Below, in pieces: positions 1 to 9,828 of a stretch of DNA of 64,000 bases. The notes beneath the pieces are model-generated. The model worked only from the letters and a program-made list of their open reading frames with translations, was not told where the DNA came from and ran no database searches. Position numbers and translations under genes: made by a program. This DNA is from Mesostigma viride (taxonomy: Eukaryota; Streptophyta; Mesostigmatophyceae; Mesostigmatales; Mesostigmataceae): NCBI GenBank assembly GCA_009746045.1, contig RPFO01001203.1:1-64000 (forward strand). The letters are read 5' to 3'. How positions within the stretch are numbered: the stretch's first letter is position 1; each line of letters starts with the position of its first letter.

Positions 1-389
1 TCGCCTGTTCGTCGGCACCTTTTCGTCTCTAGTCCTTTTCGAGTCGAAATCGCCTAAGTCCTTGGCCTCGGCGAGCAGTCTGAGGGCCTAGGGCGCGTGC
101 GACGCGTCGTGGGGCGTCGATACTACAGGCGTGGTACGGCGGGCACGGGAACTAAGCGTACCACGTCGTACCGTCCGACAACGTGACCAGCCTGCGCGGG
201 GCGCGGGGAATTAACGGGGCGTACATGGAATTCTACTTCAGACGATACGGAATTACTTCAAAATACGGTGTACTACGCCGTACCGCCCTGCAACGCGTCA
301 GATCTGCGCGGGGCGCGGGGAATCAACTTGACGTACAGGGAACTTTACTTCAGACGCTACGGATCTACTCGAAGTACTCCAAACTAGCC

Positions 390-615
390 GACGTAAGTTT
401 GAAGTACGGAAACCCACGTTGTACTAGTTTGTATTACCTAACTGGCCAGTGACGTAAGTTTGAAGTACGGAAACCCACGTTGTACTAGTTTGTACTACCC
501 AACTGACTAATTACGTAAGTTTGAAGTACGGAAACCCACGTTGTACTAGTTTGTACTACCCAACTGACTAGTTACGTAAGTTTGAAGTACGGAAACCCAC
601 GTTGTACTAGTTGTA
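390..615. repeat. 62-bp tandem repeats, left arm
   Basis: About three and a half units each begin GTAAGTTTGAAGTACGGAAA and run through an ACTAGTTTGTA segment. The mirror is at about 15829-16060. The stretch 1-390 outside the repeats has no credible gene; its short reading frames are repeat-derived. Confidence 0.85.
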
Positions 616-654
616 CTACGCCACACGTGTCCCAGCCATCGCGCGAGACATCTG

Positions 655-990
655 CCACGTGTCGTCATCGACGGTGCACGTGTCGGTCATCGACGGTGCC
701 ACGTGTCGGTCATCGACGGTGCCACGTGTCGGTCATCGACGGTGCCACGTGTCGTCATCGACGGTGCCACGTGTCGGTCATCGACGGTGCCACGTGTCGG
801 TCATCGACGGTGCCACGTGTCGGTCATCGACGGTGCCACGTGTCGGTCATCGACGGTGCCACGCGTCGGTCATCGACGGTGCCACGTGTCGGTCATCGAC
901 GGTGCCACGTGTCGGTCATCGACGGTGCCACGTGTCAGATCGACGTGCCACGTGTCGGTCATCGACGGTGCCACGTGTCGGTCATCGCGT
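655..990. repeat. 23-bp G-box array, left arm (15 copies)
   Basis: Fifteen near-identical units of CCACGTGTCGGTCATCGAC plus four more bases are arranged head to tail. Each unit holds CACGTG, or CACGCG in one copy. CACGTG is the core of the plant G-box recognised by bZIP and bHLH factors. The mirror in the right arm also has 15 copies. Reading frames across it are low-complexity artefacts. Confidence 0.9.
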
Positions 991-1218
991 GACGGCGCGG
1001 GTCATCGCCGGGTCCGAGGACGTCTATAGGACTTAGCCGATTTCGGTCGCGAGGCCGCGGGTCCTACCTAGTGCATGATGGGCGCGCGTGGGATGACTCG
1101 TTGAGCAAGACAAGAGGGTTCCTTTATTCATAATTAAATAGTGCATTACATGACGAGGCTCTCGTTTCGAGCCTCCAATAGGAGGAGCTTGGTAGGGCTG
1201 TCCACCCCTAAGTTCCCA

Positions 1219-1934
1219 CTAAAAATCCGACAGGTCGTCATCGTCCTCGGACTCGTCCAGGGTACCGTCAGAATCGCGGTTCCAGCCTGGATTCCAGTCG
1301 TCGTCCTCGTCGAACGGGTCAAAGTGCTCGTCGAACATGAGATCGATAACGTCCCCCTCGGAGCGTTCGCGGATGAGCTTGCACTTCTTGTCACAGGCCG
1401 CGGAGGGGTGGCCGAAGTCCCTGAGGACCTGCTCGCCGGCCTCTTCGGCGATCTGGTAATCGCAGACGCGCGCGTAGTCCATGCGCCACTCGAAGAACCC
1501 GTCGTGTTCGCGGCAGCGCTTGCAGAGGATGTCGCATTCCTCGCCCCCGTGGAAATGCCGCTTCATCCTCATGAGCGCAACGCGCGTCGTCCTGCGCCCG
1601 CACCGTCGGCAATGAGCGTGGGGCTTCTTGAACAGCTTGCGAGGCCGGATCGGGTCGCGACGGGCCGCGGCGGCCTGCTTGTGAGTCAGGTAAGAATCGT
1701 CTCCCTCGCGCGGCTTTCGGGGCGCCCCGGGCGCCTGGGGAACCGTGTCGGCCTGCGGGGGGCGCGGACAGCACGCGAGGGAAGAATGCACGATCGAGGT
1801 CAGCGAGAGAAACAGGACAAGCGGACACGCGAACAGACTCGGGGAAGAATGGCGGACAGAGAGAGAGTCCTCGCGCCCTCAATTCTTACCTGGACGACCG
1901 CGCCGGACACCGGGGAGGAATTGGGAGTGGCCAT
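1219..1934 (-). CDS. Cys-rich zinc-binding-type protein with acidic tail (left arm copy)
   Basis: Two exons, 1890-1934 and 1219-1752, are joined by a GT-AG intron (1753-1889). They encode 192 aa, the same protein as the right-arm copy. The only coding difference I noticed is silent (GGC against GGA in a glycine codon), so both copies of this gene are intact, unlike its neighbours. A CATAAA element lies just upstream of the start, and AATAAA (as TTTATT, near 1132) lies beyond the stop. The long open frame on the opposite strand (1141-2040) is its shadow. Confidence 0.75.
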
Positions 1935-2147
1935 TTGGGGGAAGATTTCGGGAGATGGGGAGAGGGCTTTCGAGGCCGTGTCTCGAGTGAGAGCTCGTTG
2001 CGTGGGATGCCCGGACAGAGTGGGTGTCCCGTTTATGTAGTGGCGACGGGCTCCCACGGACGGCCAGGATGATCCTCCGATCCACGGTGTGCCAATCACT
2101 CTGCCTGCGCCGCGCCAACCGATCCGATCGGACGCTGCTCGTATCCT

Positions 2148-3008
2148 ATTGGTGGATACTCCAAGCGCCGCGCCAGAGACGGGTGTACCCTCTGTTCCAC
2201 CCTCCCTTTTTGCCCTCTTCACCCCTTTTTTGACCCCCGAAAACCCCCTTCCCGACCCCCGAGAAAGCCCTGTTCCGGTGTTCCGGCCCACCCCCCCTGG
2301 GCCGGTATCATTTGAAAAAAAAAATTTTCTGGGACCGAAATCCTTCGTTTTGGACTTAGCCGTTTTCGGCCTCTCCTCTTCCCCTTTCTCTCCTCCCTCT
2401 CCTTTCTCTCTCCCTCTCCTTTCTCTCTCCTCTCCCTCTCTCTTCTCCCCTCTCTTCCCGTCCCTATATATCCAGGGGTATAGGGTTCTATTTATTTATT
2501 TTTCCTATAAAATCAGTTTTAGAAAAGATACCGGCACGCCATCCCGGAAATAGGATATATAAGACGGTGTCCTATTCACGCCCCACGGTTAAATAGGACG
2601 AATAGCCGCCTATATATACCGTTCCTATTCCCGGAGGGGGCGTGCTGGTATCATTTATAAAACTGATTTTATAGGAAAAATAAATAAATAGAACCCTATA
2701 CCCTGGATATGTAAAGACGGGAAGGGAGAGGAGAGAGAGGGGAGAGGGAAGAGAGAGGGAAGAGAGAGAGAGGAGGCCGAAATCGGCTAAGTCCAAAACG
2801 AAGGATTTTGGCCCCAGAAAATTTTTTTTTTCAGATGATACCGGCCCAGGGGGGGTGGGCCGGAACACCGGAACAGGCCTTTTTCGGGGTCGGGAAGGGG
2901 GTTTTCGGGGGTCAAAAAAGGGGGTGAAGAGGGCAAAAAGGGAGGGTGGAACGGAGGGATGCACCCGTTTCGGGCCGAATCGGCGCGGCGCTCCGAGTAT
3001 CCTCCAAT
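2148..3008. repeat. Nested palindrome within left arm
   Basis: A second inverted repeat is centred near 2584. Its outer ends are ATTGGTGGATACT (2148-2160) and its near-complement (2996-3008). Its core is CCTATT, a 15-nt loop, and AATAGG. Each half holds a pyrimidine- or purine-rich run of alternating CTC/TCT, an A-tract followed by TTTTCTGGG, the GGACTTAGCC motif, and ATTTATTTATTTTTCCTATA. TATATAAG near the centre resembles a TATA box. No gene is visible. The mirror is 13436-14290. Confidence 0.9.
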
Positions 3009-3355
3009 CGGATCGCTCCGTTCGGCGGGAGATCCACGGGGCGGATGTGAACCGCACCTCTCTTCTGGCGCCGTACTCCTAGTATCCACCAATGAAAGGC
3101 GCGCGTACTACCGAGTGACCGGGACGGACCTAGACGGTGACGGATGTAAGCATAAGGCACGTGGCGTCAACGCGCACGGACGCGCCCGGATAGCGGGCTT
3201 GGGACTTGGCCGAATTCGCGGGTCCGCGGTCCTAGCTATGCGCATCTAGCTACCGTGGGAACATGATGGACTCATTGAATAGGGTTCATACACTCTTTTA
3301 TTCATAAATAGGCGGGGTTAAAGCACGTATCTCCTATCTACCCTGGCTATCTACC
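3009..3355. other. Intergenic region 3' of the shared-domain gene, left arm
   Basis: This holds ATTGGTGGATACT on the minus strand (3081-3093), a variant of the GGACTTAGCC motif (near 3206), and the minus-strand AATAAA signal (TTTATT, near 3297) of the gene ending at 3356. I see no coding sequence. Confidence 0.6.
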
Positions 3356-4523
3356 TCACGCGGCGCGCGCGTCGGCGAGGACGCGGGCCGGGGACACGCC
3401 GTCCTCGTGGTATACGGCGGGCACGCCGCGGCTGGGCGGGATGGAGCTGATGCACACGGCGCGCACCCAGGTGGACCCGTCCGTCCTCCGCTCGTACTCC
3501 AGGAACACGTTGGCATTTGGCCGCTTGGAAAGGCCGGCCCGACGCGCCTCGTGCGAGGACAGGATCGCAGCGAGCGGAGTGCGAGCGAAGTCCCTCAGTG
3601 GGACGAGTCCGATCGTGCGCCCCGGCCGGCCGGCGTGGCGAAAGGTGCGGTACACAGTGCCGTCCGGCGCGGTCGCCGGCTCGCTCAGCCAGTAGTCGGC
3701 CCCGACGCCGACTTCGTATGACGGGATCACTTCCACGAACTTCCCCGCGGAGTCGACCCAGCGCGTGCGGCCCTTGGCGTCGTCCTGTCTGCGCACGGTC
3801 GGGTCGCGCGCCACGTGCGCGAACACGGACGAGGCCAGGTGTCGCTTGGTCAGGGGGCCGAATGCGGGCCAGTCCTTGACGCGGTCGGAAAAGTTGGGAA
3901 ACTCGCTGCCGTCCGTCGTCATCTCGGCGGCGGGCCGCTTCTTGGTCGCGGGACGAGGGGCGGGCGCGGGACGAGGCGCGGGCGCGGGCGCCGGCGTGGG
4001 CGGGAGGACGGTGTCGGAGCCCTGCGCCCACGTGCCCGTTTCGTGGGACGGCGAGGCGGGGAAGCCGTAGGCGTCCGCGAACGAGCTGACCGGCGCGCTG
4101 TGCTTGAGCGGGCCGACCACTTGGCTGGAGGCGTCGGTGATGTCCGCCAGCAGGAGGTACGTCCACGGCCCCACTCGCGCGCCTTCGGGGGGCGGGGGAG
4201 GCGCGGCGACGAGCGCGGTGTCCGCGGGGCTGTCCGGGGTCGATTCGCCGCCGGACGCCGCCCCGGCGCAGTCCGGGTCGATCTCGTCGAGCGTCGGGAA
4301 GCTTCCCCATCCCAGCCCTCCATGATGTCCACGTCCTGCATGGTGCGGATGCGAGCATAAGATGCGCGAGTGTGTTAGAGGGAAGAATTCGAGGGGCCAG
4401 ACATGCGCGAGGATGGCTAGATGGGGGAAGAATGCATCTGCTCACCTTTTCGGGGAACAGGCGCAGGATGTCGAAGGACAGTTCGGAGAGGCAGCGCAGG
4501 TCGGGCGTCTGTGCGGAATCCAT
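3356..4523 (-). pseudogene. Shared-domain protein, left arm copy, frameshifted as read
   Basis: The exons mirror the right-arm gene: exon 1 is 4446-4523 and exon 2 is 3356-4335, with a GT-AG intron between. As written, this copy lacks one C in a short homopolymer near 4315, just inside exon 2, so the frame breaks after about 33 residues. The remainder stays open in the right-arm frame. Exon 2 is 980 nt here against 981 nt in the other arm. A sequencing error is as likely as real inactivation. CATAAAG near 4631 (minus strand) fits a TATA element. Confidence 0.7.
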
Positions 4524-5097
4524 GGAGGAAGAATTGGTGGGGAGAGAGTTGGAGAGTCGGAGAGAGCTGGAGAGCTGGACTCGAGAGAGCTGGAGAGCAG
4601 GATGCCCGGACAGTCCGGTTGTCCTCCTCTTTATGCGTTTTTCGTGGGCGAACGGACGCTCCGGATTCGCCGCGATCGGAGGGTCGCCAATCACCCCCGT
4701 GGATAACGCCGATCGTGTGCCAATCACGGCCGACCGTCGGATGGGCCGGGCATCTCCCGCGCCGCGCCATCGTTACCGTGGAGCTGCGCTAGTATCCACC
4801 AATGGGACGCCGGCGATCCATACCGCGGCCGGGACTTAGCGATTTCGGGACTTAGCCATTTTCGGGACTTTGCGACATTGGGACTGTCCCGGCGTCCTGC
4901 TACTCTAACGTCATCGCGCGCGGCCGCGGTCGGGACTGCCTACTTGGGACTTAGCGTCCTACGTGTGCATGATGTTGAGACTTGAGACGGGAACATGCAG
5001 GCAAGGCTTTATTAATCAATAAAATGGTGTTAATCACAAGTCGCTATCTACATGTACACATGATAGCCCCCGGGCTATTCGATAGGATCGTCGCCGC

Positions 5098-6612
5098 TCA
5101 GCAGGAGCGGGCGGCGAGCAAGAGCTGGGCGGGCGTCAGCCCGCGCGCGTGGTACGACGCGACAGTGGGCCGGGCATTGGTCGTCTTGACGAGGGCCACG
5201 GCGCGAACCCACTGCGAACCGTCCGCGGCCGTTTCGGTCTCCAGGATGACGGAGCCGTGCCTCGCCCGGCCGAGTCCGCACTCGTTGAGATCGTCTACGG
5301 ACGGCAGGGAGGCCAGCGGGGTGGACGGAAAGTCCCTCAGGGGCACCAATCCGATCGTACGGCCGATGGCGACGCAGCGGGTGAAGACGGGCGCCGAAGT
5401 CGGCCCGTCGGGCTGGGCCAGCCACTCCTCTGGCCGGCCCAGGCGGGGCTTGAGCTCCGGGACTTCTCGACGCAGTTGCCTCTCGAGTCCTCGTAACGCT
5501 TACCGACGAGGACGCACGTGGTGTCCTTCACGAGCGCCGCCACGACGCGCTGGGTCTGCGGCCCGAACGCGCGCCAGTCGCCTATGCGGGCCGAGAAGTC
5601 CGGCAGGGCGGACGGTGCGGGCAGGGCGGACGGAACGGACTGGACGGGCAGGGCGTACGGGATTGAGGAGGACGGGACGGATACTCGGGCGGTCTGGACG
5701 GACGTCGGCGCGCTCGACGCGCTGGACTCCTGGCGCCGCGCCGTGCGAGGCCTCTTGGGCACGGGGGGCTGCGCGGGCGCGTCGACCGTATCCGGCGCTG
5801 GTTGAAGTAGCTGTCGCCGTAGTTGATGAGGAGTTCCTCCCCCTCGCGGATGTCCCTCAAGGCGTACACGCGGGAGGACAGCAACGCGTCGTTGGGAGTC
5901 TTGAACTCGCAGTTCTGAATGCCCCGGCCCTCGTTGTGGTTGATGAAGGCCGTTTCGTTGCAGTACGTGTCCGCCTCCAGGCACACCGCGTACGTCCGTC
6001 CGTCGAAGAGCGTCAGACGGTAGCATCCGTCCGTCTTCACCTGGGCGGACGACGTGTCCAGATCTCCGTCTGGCAGCCTGTAGTACCGCACCAGGGCGCC
6101 GCCGTACACCCCGATCTCGTCTCCCGCCTTGAAGTCCCGGCCGGCGAACGCGCCGAACGGGCCGTGCGGGTCGTTAGCCGGGAGCGCCCTGACGCGGATC
6201 CGGTCGTTGAGGGAAGATTCGAGCATCCCGAGCTGGGCGCCCACTTCGAGCGTCGGGCACCCCGGGGTCACGGGGGCCGACACGTATTTTATCTTCTGGC
6301 CGCTGCACCCGACCCTGCGGGCCAGGTGCACCTCACTGGGGAGGTACATCCGAATGTACATCTTTTCCGCGGCGCGCACGTTCTTCTCGAATTCTTCTTC
6401 GTGTCGGGGGCGCTTGGCCTGCGTCGGGGAAGAAACGGGCGATCAGGCGCACGGGCAAACAGGTGAGGGAAGAAACGGTGGGTCAGATCGTGTGTGATAA
6501 CCAGGGAGACGGGGCGAAGGAAGCCGCGGTTCGAAGGGGAAGAATTGCTTACCGCGCGGACCTTGGCGGCGGTGCAGGGGTTGGGGGAAGAAACGGTAGC
6601 AGCCGATGCCAT
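5098..6612 (-). pseudogene. SET-domain protein, left arm copy, frameshifted as read
   Basis: Exon 1 (6553-6612, 20 codons) is intact, and the intron (6419-6552) has GT-AG ends. Exon 2 (5098-6418) reads through the whole SET domain. It then lacks one base near 5797, just after the SET C-terminal tyrosine motif, and one near 5463. The right arm has the missing bases at both places but lacks others. Comparing arms implies an uninterrupted protein of about 460 aa. An AATAAA signal (as TTTATT, near 5010) follows the stop. Confidence 0.7.
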
Positions 6613-6734
6613 GGCAAAATAGAGAAGTGTGGGAGGCTAGCTGGGAGCTGGTTTGCTGGAGTGATGGTCGAAGGAATGACAAGACCCGGGTCCTGTGCCC
6701 ACTATGTAGTCCTCGGGTGTCCGGCGGTTACGGG

Positions 6735-7115
6735 ATCGACGCACGGGAGCGATTGGCGAGATCGACGGTGGGTGATTGGCCGGCGCGGACGGGCCTGGAC
6801 GGACGTATCCACGGCACGCCAATCACGGGCACGCCAATCGGGCGAGCCAGTCCCGATCGGACGGCTGCCAATCCCCCGGGCCGCCAATCGGACGAGCCAA
6901 TCCCGTCCGGTGATTGGCCCTCTTCTGGACGGGCCTGGACGGGCGTATCCACGGCACGCCAATCGCGGATCCGCCAATCGGACGGGCCAATCTCGCCCGA
7001 GTGATTGGCCGGCCGCGATCGGGTCCCACAAGAGATAGGATGGTCGGATGCGTGCCACGTGGCGCATATTGATTGGCTGGCGTCTGATCGCCCATCGCGC
7101 CATCCCGTCCGATGG
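6735..7115. promoter_or_regulatory. Bidirectional CCAAT-box promoter, left arm
   Basis: At least 13 copies of GATTGG or its complement CCAATC lie in both orientations between the divergent SET gene (minus) and H3-tail-like gene (plus). They are embedded in longer repeats such as GCCAATCGGACG and GGGCGTATCCACGGCACGCC. TATAAG at 7117-7122 lies about 100 nt before the plus-strand start. Dense CCAAT boxes are classic NF-Y sites. The mirror lies between 9222 and 9829. Confidence 0.8.
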
Positions 7116-7219
7116 GTATAAGTTCTTGGGGGGTGTTCGGATCTCGTCACCAAGCTCTCCGCTCTCCGCAGCTCGAAAAACCCGCAACCCTCCCCATTCT
7201 TCTCCAAAGCCCCCCAAAA

Positions 7220-7668
7220 ATGGCCCCACGCACCAAGGAGTCCGCCCGCAGGCAGGCGAATTATTCCATCACGGGACGCTTCCTGGCCGAGCCATGGCGC
7301 AACCATCCTCTCGTCACGAAATCATTCGAGGATGAATTCGCAGCGTTCGCCGAAACGCTGGAAGACCTCCCTATTCCTCCCTCAGGCCAGAGGGTGGATA
7401 TCGTCGAGGTGGACGCTGGCTCTTCCGCCGCGTCGCCCGTAAAGTCGTTCTACGACCTCCAGAGGGTCGTTTCGGCCCTTCGTTTTGCCCGCGCCGCGAA
7501 GAGGGCACGGGTGAACGCGCCGATTGTCGCTGGCGATGCGCCGGTTGACGGCGATGTGGCGGGCGCAAGTGACGCTCGGCCCAAGTCTCCACGCGCTGAC
7601 GTGGATTGTGAGTTGGTGGCGAGATCGTGACGTCCTCCAGTGGCGAGAAATTCGTTGTCGCCGAGTGA
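7220..7668 (+). CDS. Small basic protein with histone H3-tail-like N-terminus (left arm copy)
   Basis: The start at 7220 is preferred because TATAAG (7117-7122) is about 100 nt upstream and the mirror copy conserves it. The N-terminus, MAPRTKESARRQ, resembles the histone H3 tail ARTKQTARKS at R2, T3, K4, A7 and R8. The rest has a conserved-looking FEDEFAAFAETLED segment and a basic AAKRARVN stretch that could be a nuclear signal. As written the frame stops at 7630 because one G is missing near 7617. The mirror copy has that G and continues to the stop at 7666-7668, giving 149 aa. AATAAA is at 7733-7738. There is no intron. I know of no family match. Confidence 0.65.
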
Positions 7669-7744
7669 ACAATGACCCTGGAAATCCCGACTGACGGGAT
7701 CCACGGAGGCCATTAAATGAAATGGATTGAATAATAAAGCGATT

Positions 7745-8209
7745 GTTACCCCATTCTTGTGTGAATGCATGTCCACGTAGATAGGATCGCGCGGAATCTA
7801 GGATGGCATGACAAGTGGCATGTTCATAGAGATCCTAGATTCTGTTCAGGCTGTTCAGGCAATCCGATCCCGCTGACGTCATCGTTGACCATGATGCAAT
7901 ATAGGATTTTGCGACGGAAAACGGCCACGTGGCACGCGCGGAAGTAGCGTGTAGTGTATCCAGGGTACGGATCACGGAATCGAAAGAGTACGGCCCAAAA
8001 AAAATATCTAAAGCGCATAGTATAAAATGAAGAATCTCAGATACGGTGGATCCTGGGATGTCCAGGGAGGTGTCAGAGATCCGAATATTCGATCGTAACC
8101 GTCGCCTGAACAGGATCTGGGACGTCCAGGGACCCTTGGGTGTACGGACATGACGTCATCTGCTGACGTCAGCACGCCGAGTCGTCGAGTGGTGACGTCA
8201 CCAGGTGCC
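7745..8209. promoter_or_regulatory. Palindrome-proximal control or origin-like region, left arm
   Basis: This non-coding stretch is full of short symmetric motifs. GAATCTAGGAT (7794-7804) and its complement (7832-7842) form an inverted repeat with a 27-nt spacer. CCTGAACAG or its complement occurs several times (near 7844-7860 and 8105). TGACGTCA, a CRE/bZIP palindrome, occurs at 8151-8158, 8164-8171 and 8193-8200, with a TGACGTCAT near 7874. The layout resembles a replication origin or a heavily regulated terminus; that function is inference. Confidence 0.5.
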
Positions 8210-8232
8210 AGCGGAGAAAGCCCGCCCAGGGA
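8210..8232. other. Asymmetric 23-nt centre of the palindrome
   Basis: The arms pair perfectly up to CCAGGTGCC (8201-8209) and GGCACCTGG (8233-8241). The 23 bases between them are not self-complementary, so a folded strand would leave them as a single-stranded loop. This is the geometry expected of a hairpin terminus or of an inverted duplication formed by template switching. Confidence 0.9.
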
Positions 8233-8241
8233 GGCACCTGG

Positions 8242-8291
8242 TGACGTCACCACTCGACGACTCGGCGTGCTGACGTCAGCAGATGACGTCA
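8242..8291. promoter_or_regulatory. TGACGTCA cluster, right side of centre
   Basis: Perfect 8-bp palindromes TGACGTCA at 8242-8249, 8271-8278 and 8284-8291 mirror those on the left. Together there are six sites within 141 bp around the centre. TGACGTCA is the consensus for CREB/ATF-type and many plant bZIP proteins. Confidence 0.8.
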
Positions 8292-8773
8292 TGTCCGTAC
8301 ACCCAAGGGTCCCTGGACGTCCCAGATCCTGTTCAGGCGACGGTTACGATCGAATATTCGGATCTCTGACACCTCCCTGGACATCCCAGGATCCACCGTA
8401 TCTGAGATTCTTCATTTTATACTATGCGCTTTAGATATTTTTTTTGGGCCGTACTCTTTCGATTCCGTGATCCGTACCCTGGATACACTACACGCTACTT
8501 CCGCGCGTGCCACGTGGCCGTTTTCCGTCGCAAAATCCTATATTGCATCATGGTCAACGATGACGTCAGCGGGATCGGATTGCCTGAACAGCCTGAACAG
8601 AATCTAGGATCTCTATGAACATGCCACTTGTCATGCCATCCTAGATTCCGCGCGATCCTATCTACGTGGACATGCATTCACACAAGAATGGGGTAACAAT
8701 CGCTTTATTATTCAATCCATTTCATTTAATGGCCTCCGTGGATCCCGTCAGTCGGGATTTCCAGGGTCATTGT

Positions 8774-9222
8774 TCACTCGGCGACAACGAATTTCTCGCC
8801 ACTGGAGGACGTCACGATCTCGCCCACCAACTCACAATCCACGTCAGCGCGTGGAGACTTGGGCCGAGCGTCACTTGCGCCCGCCACATCGCCGTCAACC
8901 GGCGCATCGCCAGCGACAATCGGCGCGTTCACCCGTGCCCTCTTCGCGGCGCGGGCAAAACGAAGGGCCGAAACGACCCTCTGGAGGTCGTAGAACGACT
9001 TTACGGGCGACGCGGCGGAAGAGCCAGCGTCCACCTCGACGATATCCACCCTCTGGCCTGAGGGAGGAATAGGGAGTCTTCCAGCGTTTCGGCGAACGCT
9101 GCGAATTCATCCTCGAATGATTTCGTGACGAGAGGATGGTTGCGCCATGGCTCGGCCAGGAAGCGTCCCGTGATGGAATAATTCGCCTGCCTGCGGGCGG
9201 ACTCCTTGGTGCGTGGGGCCAT
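8774..9222 (-). pseudogene. H3-tail-like small protein, right arm copy, frameshifted as read
   Basis: This is the mirror of the gene at 7220-7668. ATG is at 9220-9222 and the stop at 8774-8776. Here the C-terminal end is intact, but one C is missing near 9078, breaking the frame about 48 residues in. The two arms are thus broken at different places, and each supplies the base the other lacks. The minus-strand AATAAA signal (TTTATT) lies just below the stop, near 8705. Confidence 0.65.
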
Positions 9223-9828
9223 TTTTGGGGGGCTTTGGAGAAGAATGGGGAGGGTGCGGGTTTTTCGAGCTGCGGAGAGCGGAGAGCTTGGTGACGAGAT
9301 CCGAACACCCCCCAAGAACTTATACCCATCGGACGGGATGGCGCGATGGGCGATCAGACGCCAGCCAATCAATATGCGCCACGTGGCACGCATCCGACCA
9401 TCCTATCTCTTGTGGGACCCGATCGCGGCCGGCCAATCACTCGGGCGAGATTGGCCCGTCCGATTGGCGGATCCGCGATTGGCGTGCCGTGGATACGCCC
9501 GTCCAGGCCCGTCCAGAAGAGGGCCAATCACCGGACGGGATTGGCTCGTCCGATTGGCGGCCCGGGGGATTGGCAGCCGTCCGATCGGGACTGGCTCGCC
9601 CGATTGGCGTGCCCGTGATTGGCGTGCCGTGGATACGTCCGTCCAGGCCCGTCCGCGCCGGCCAATCACCCACCGTCGATCTCGCCAATCGCTCCCGTGC
9701 GTCGATCCCGTAACCGCCGGACACCCGAGGACTACATAGTGGGCACAGGACCCGGGTCTTGTCATTCCTTCGACCATCACTCCAGCAAACCAGCTCCCAG
9801 CTAGCCTCCCACACTTCTCTATTTTGCC
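9223..9828. promoter_or_regulatory. Bidirectional CCAAT-box promoter, right arm
   Basis: This mirrors the left-arm promoter, with at least 13 CCAATC/GATTGG boxes between about 9350 and 9700. It drives the H3-tail-like gene to the left and the SET gene to the right. CTTATA near 9320 (minus strand) is the TATA candidate for the former; ACATAGT near 9734 is a weak candidate for the latter. Confidence 0.75.

Larger units (their letters stand above)
1..8209. repeat. Left arm of giant palindrome
   Basis: This stretch is the reverse complement of 8233-16447, followed from base 1 inward to the centre. It carries four genes, each duplicated in the other arm. Most differences between arms are single-base indels in short homopolymers; a few are substitutions, such as a silent change in a glycine codon of the Cys-rich gene. 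The arm reaches the first base of the window, so its true outer edge cannot be seen. It may be a natural inverted duplication, a replicative intermediate, a read-through of a covalently closed hairpin end, or an assembly fold-back. Confidence 0.95.

Noticed and set aside
655-990. Possible CRISPR array (short regular repeats)
   Set aside because: The 23-bp units are contiguous with no unique spacers, and the setting is eukaryotic.
582-1036. Overlapping frames rich in Ser-Thr-Val-Pro and Arg-Cys-His
   Set aside because: Low-complexity translations of the G-box array in all three frames.
1141-2040. 299-codon plus-strand frame in the left arm, mirrored on minus at 14399-15298
   Set aside because: It is antisense to the spliced Cys-rich gene, spans its intron without using it, and comes from high GC.
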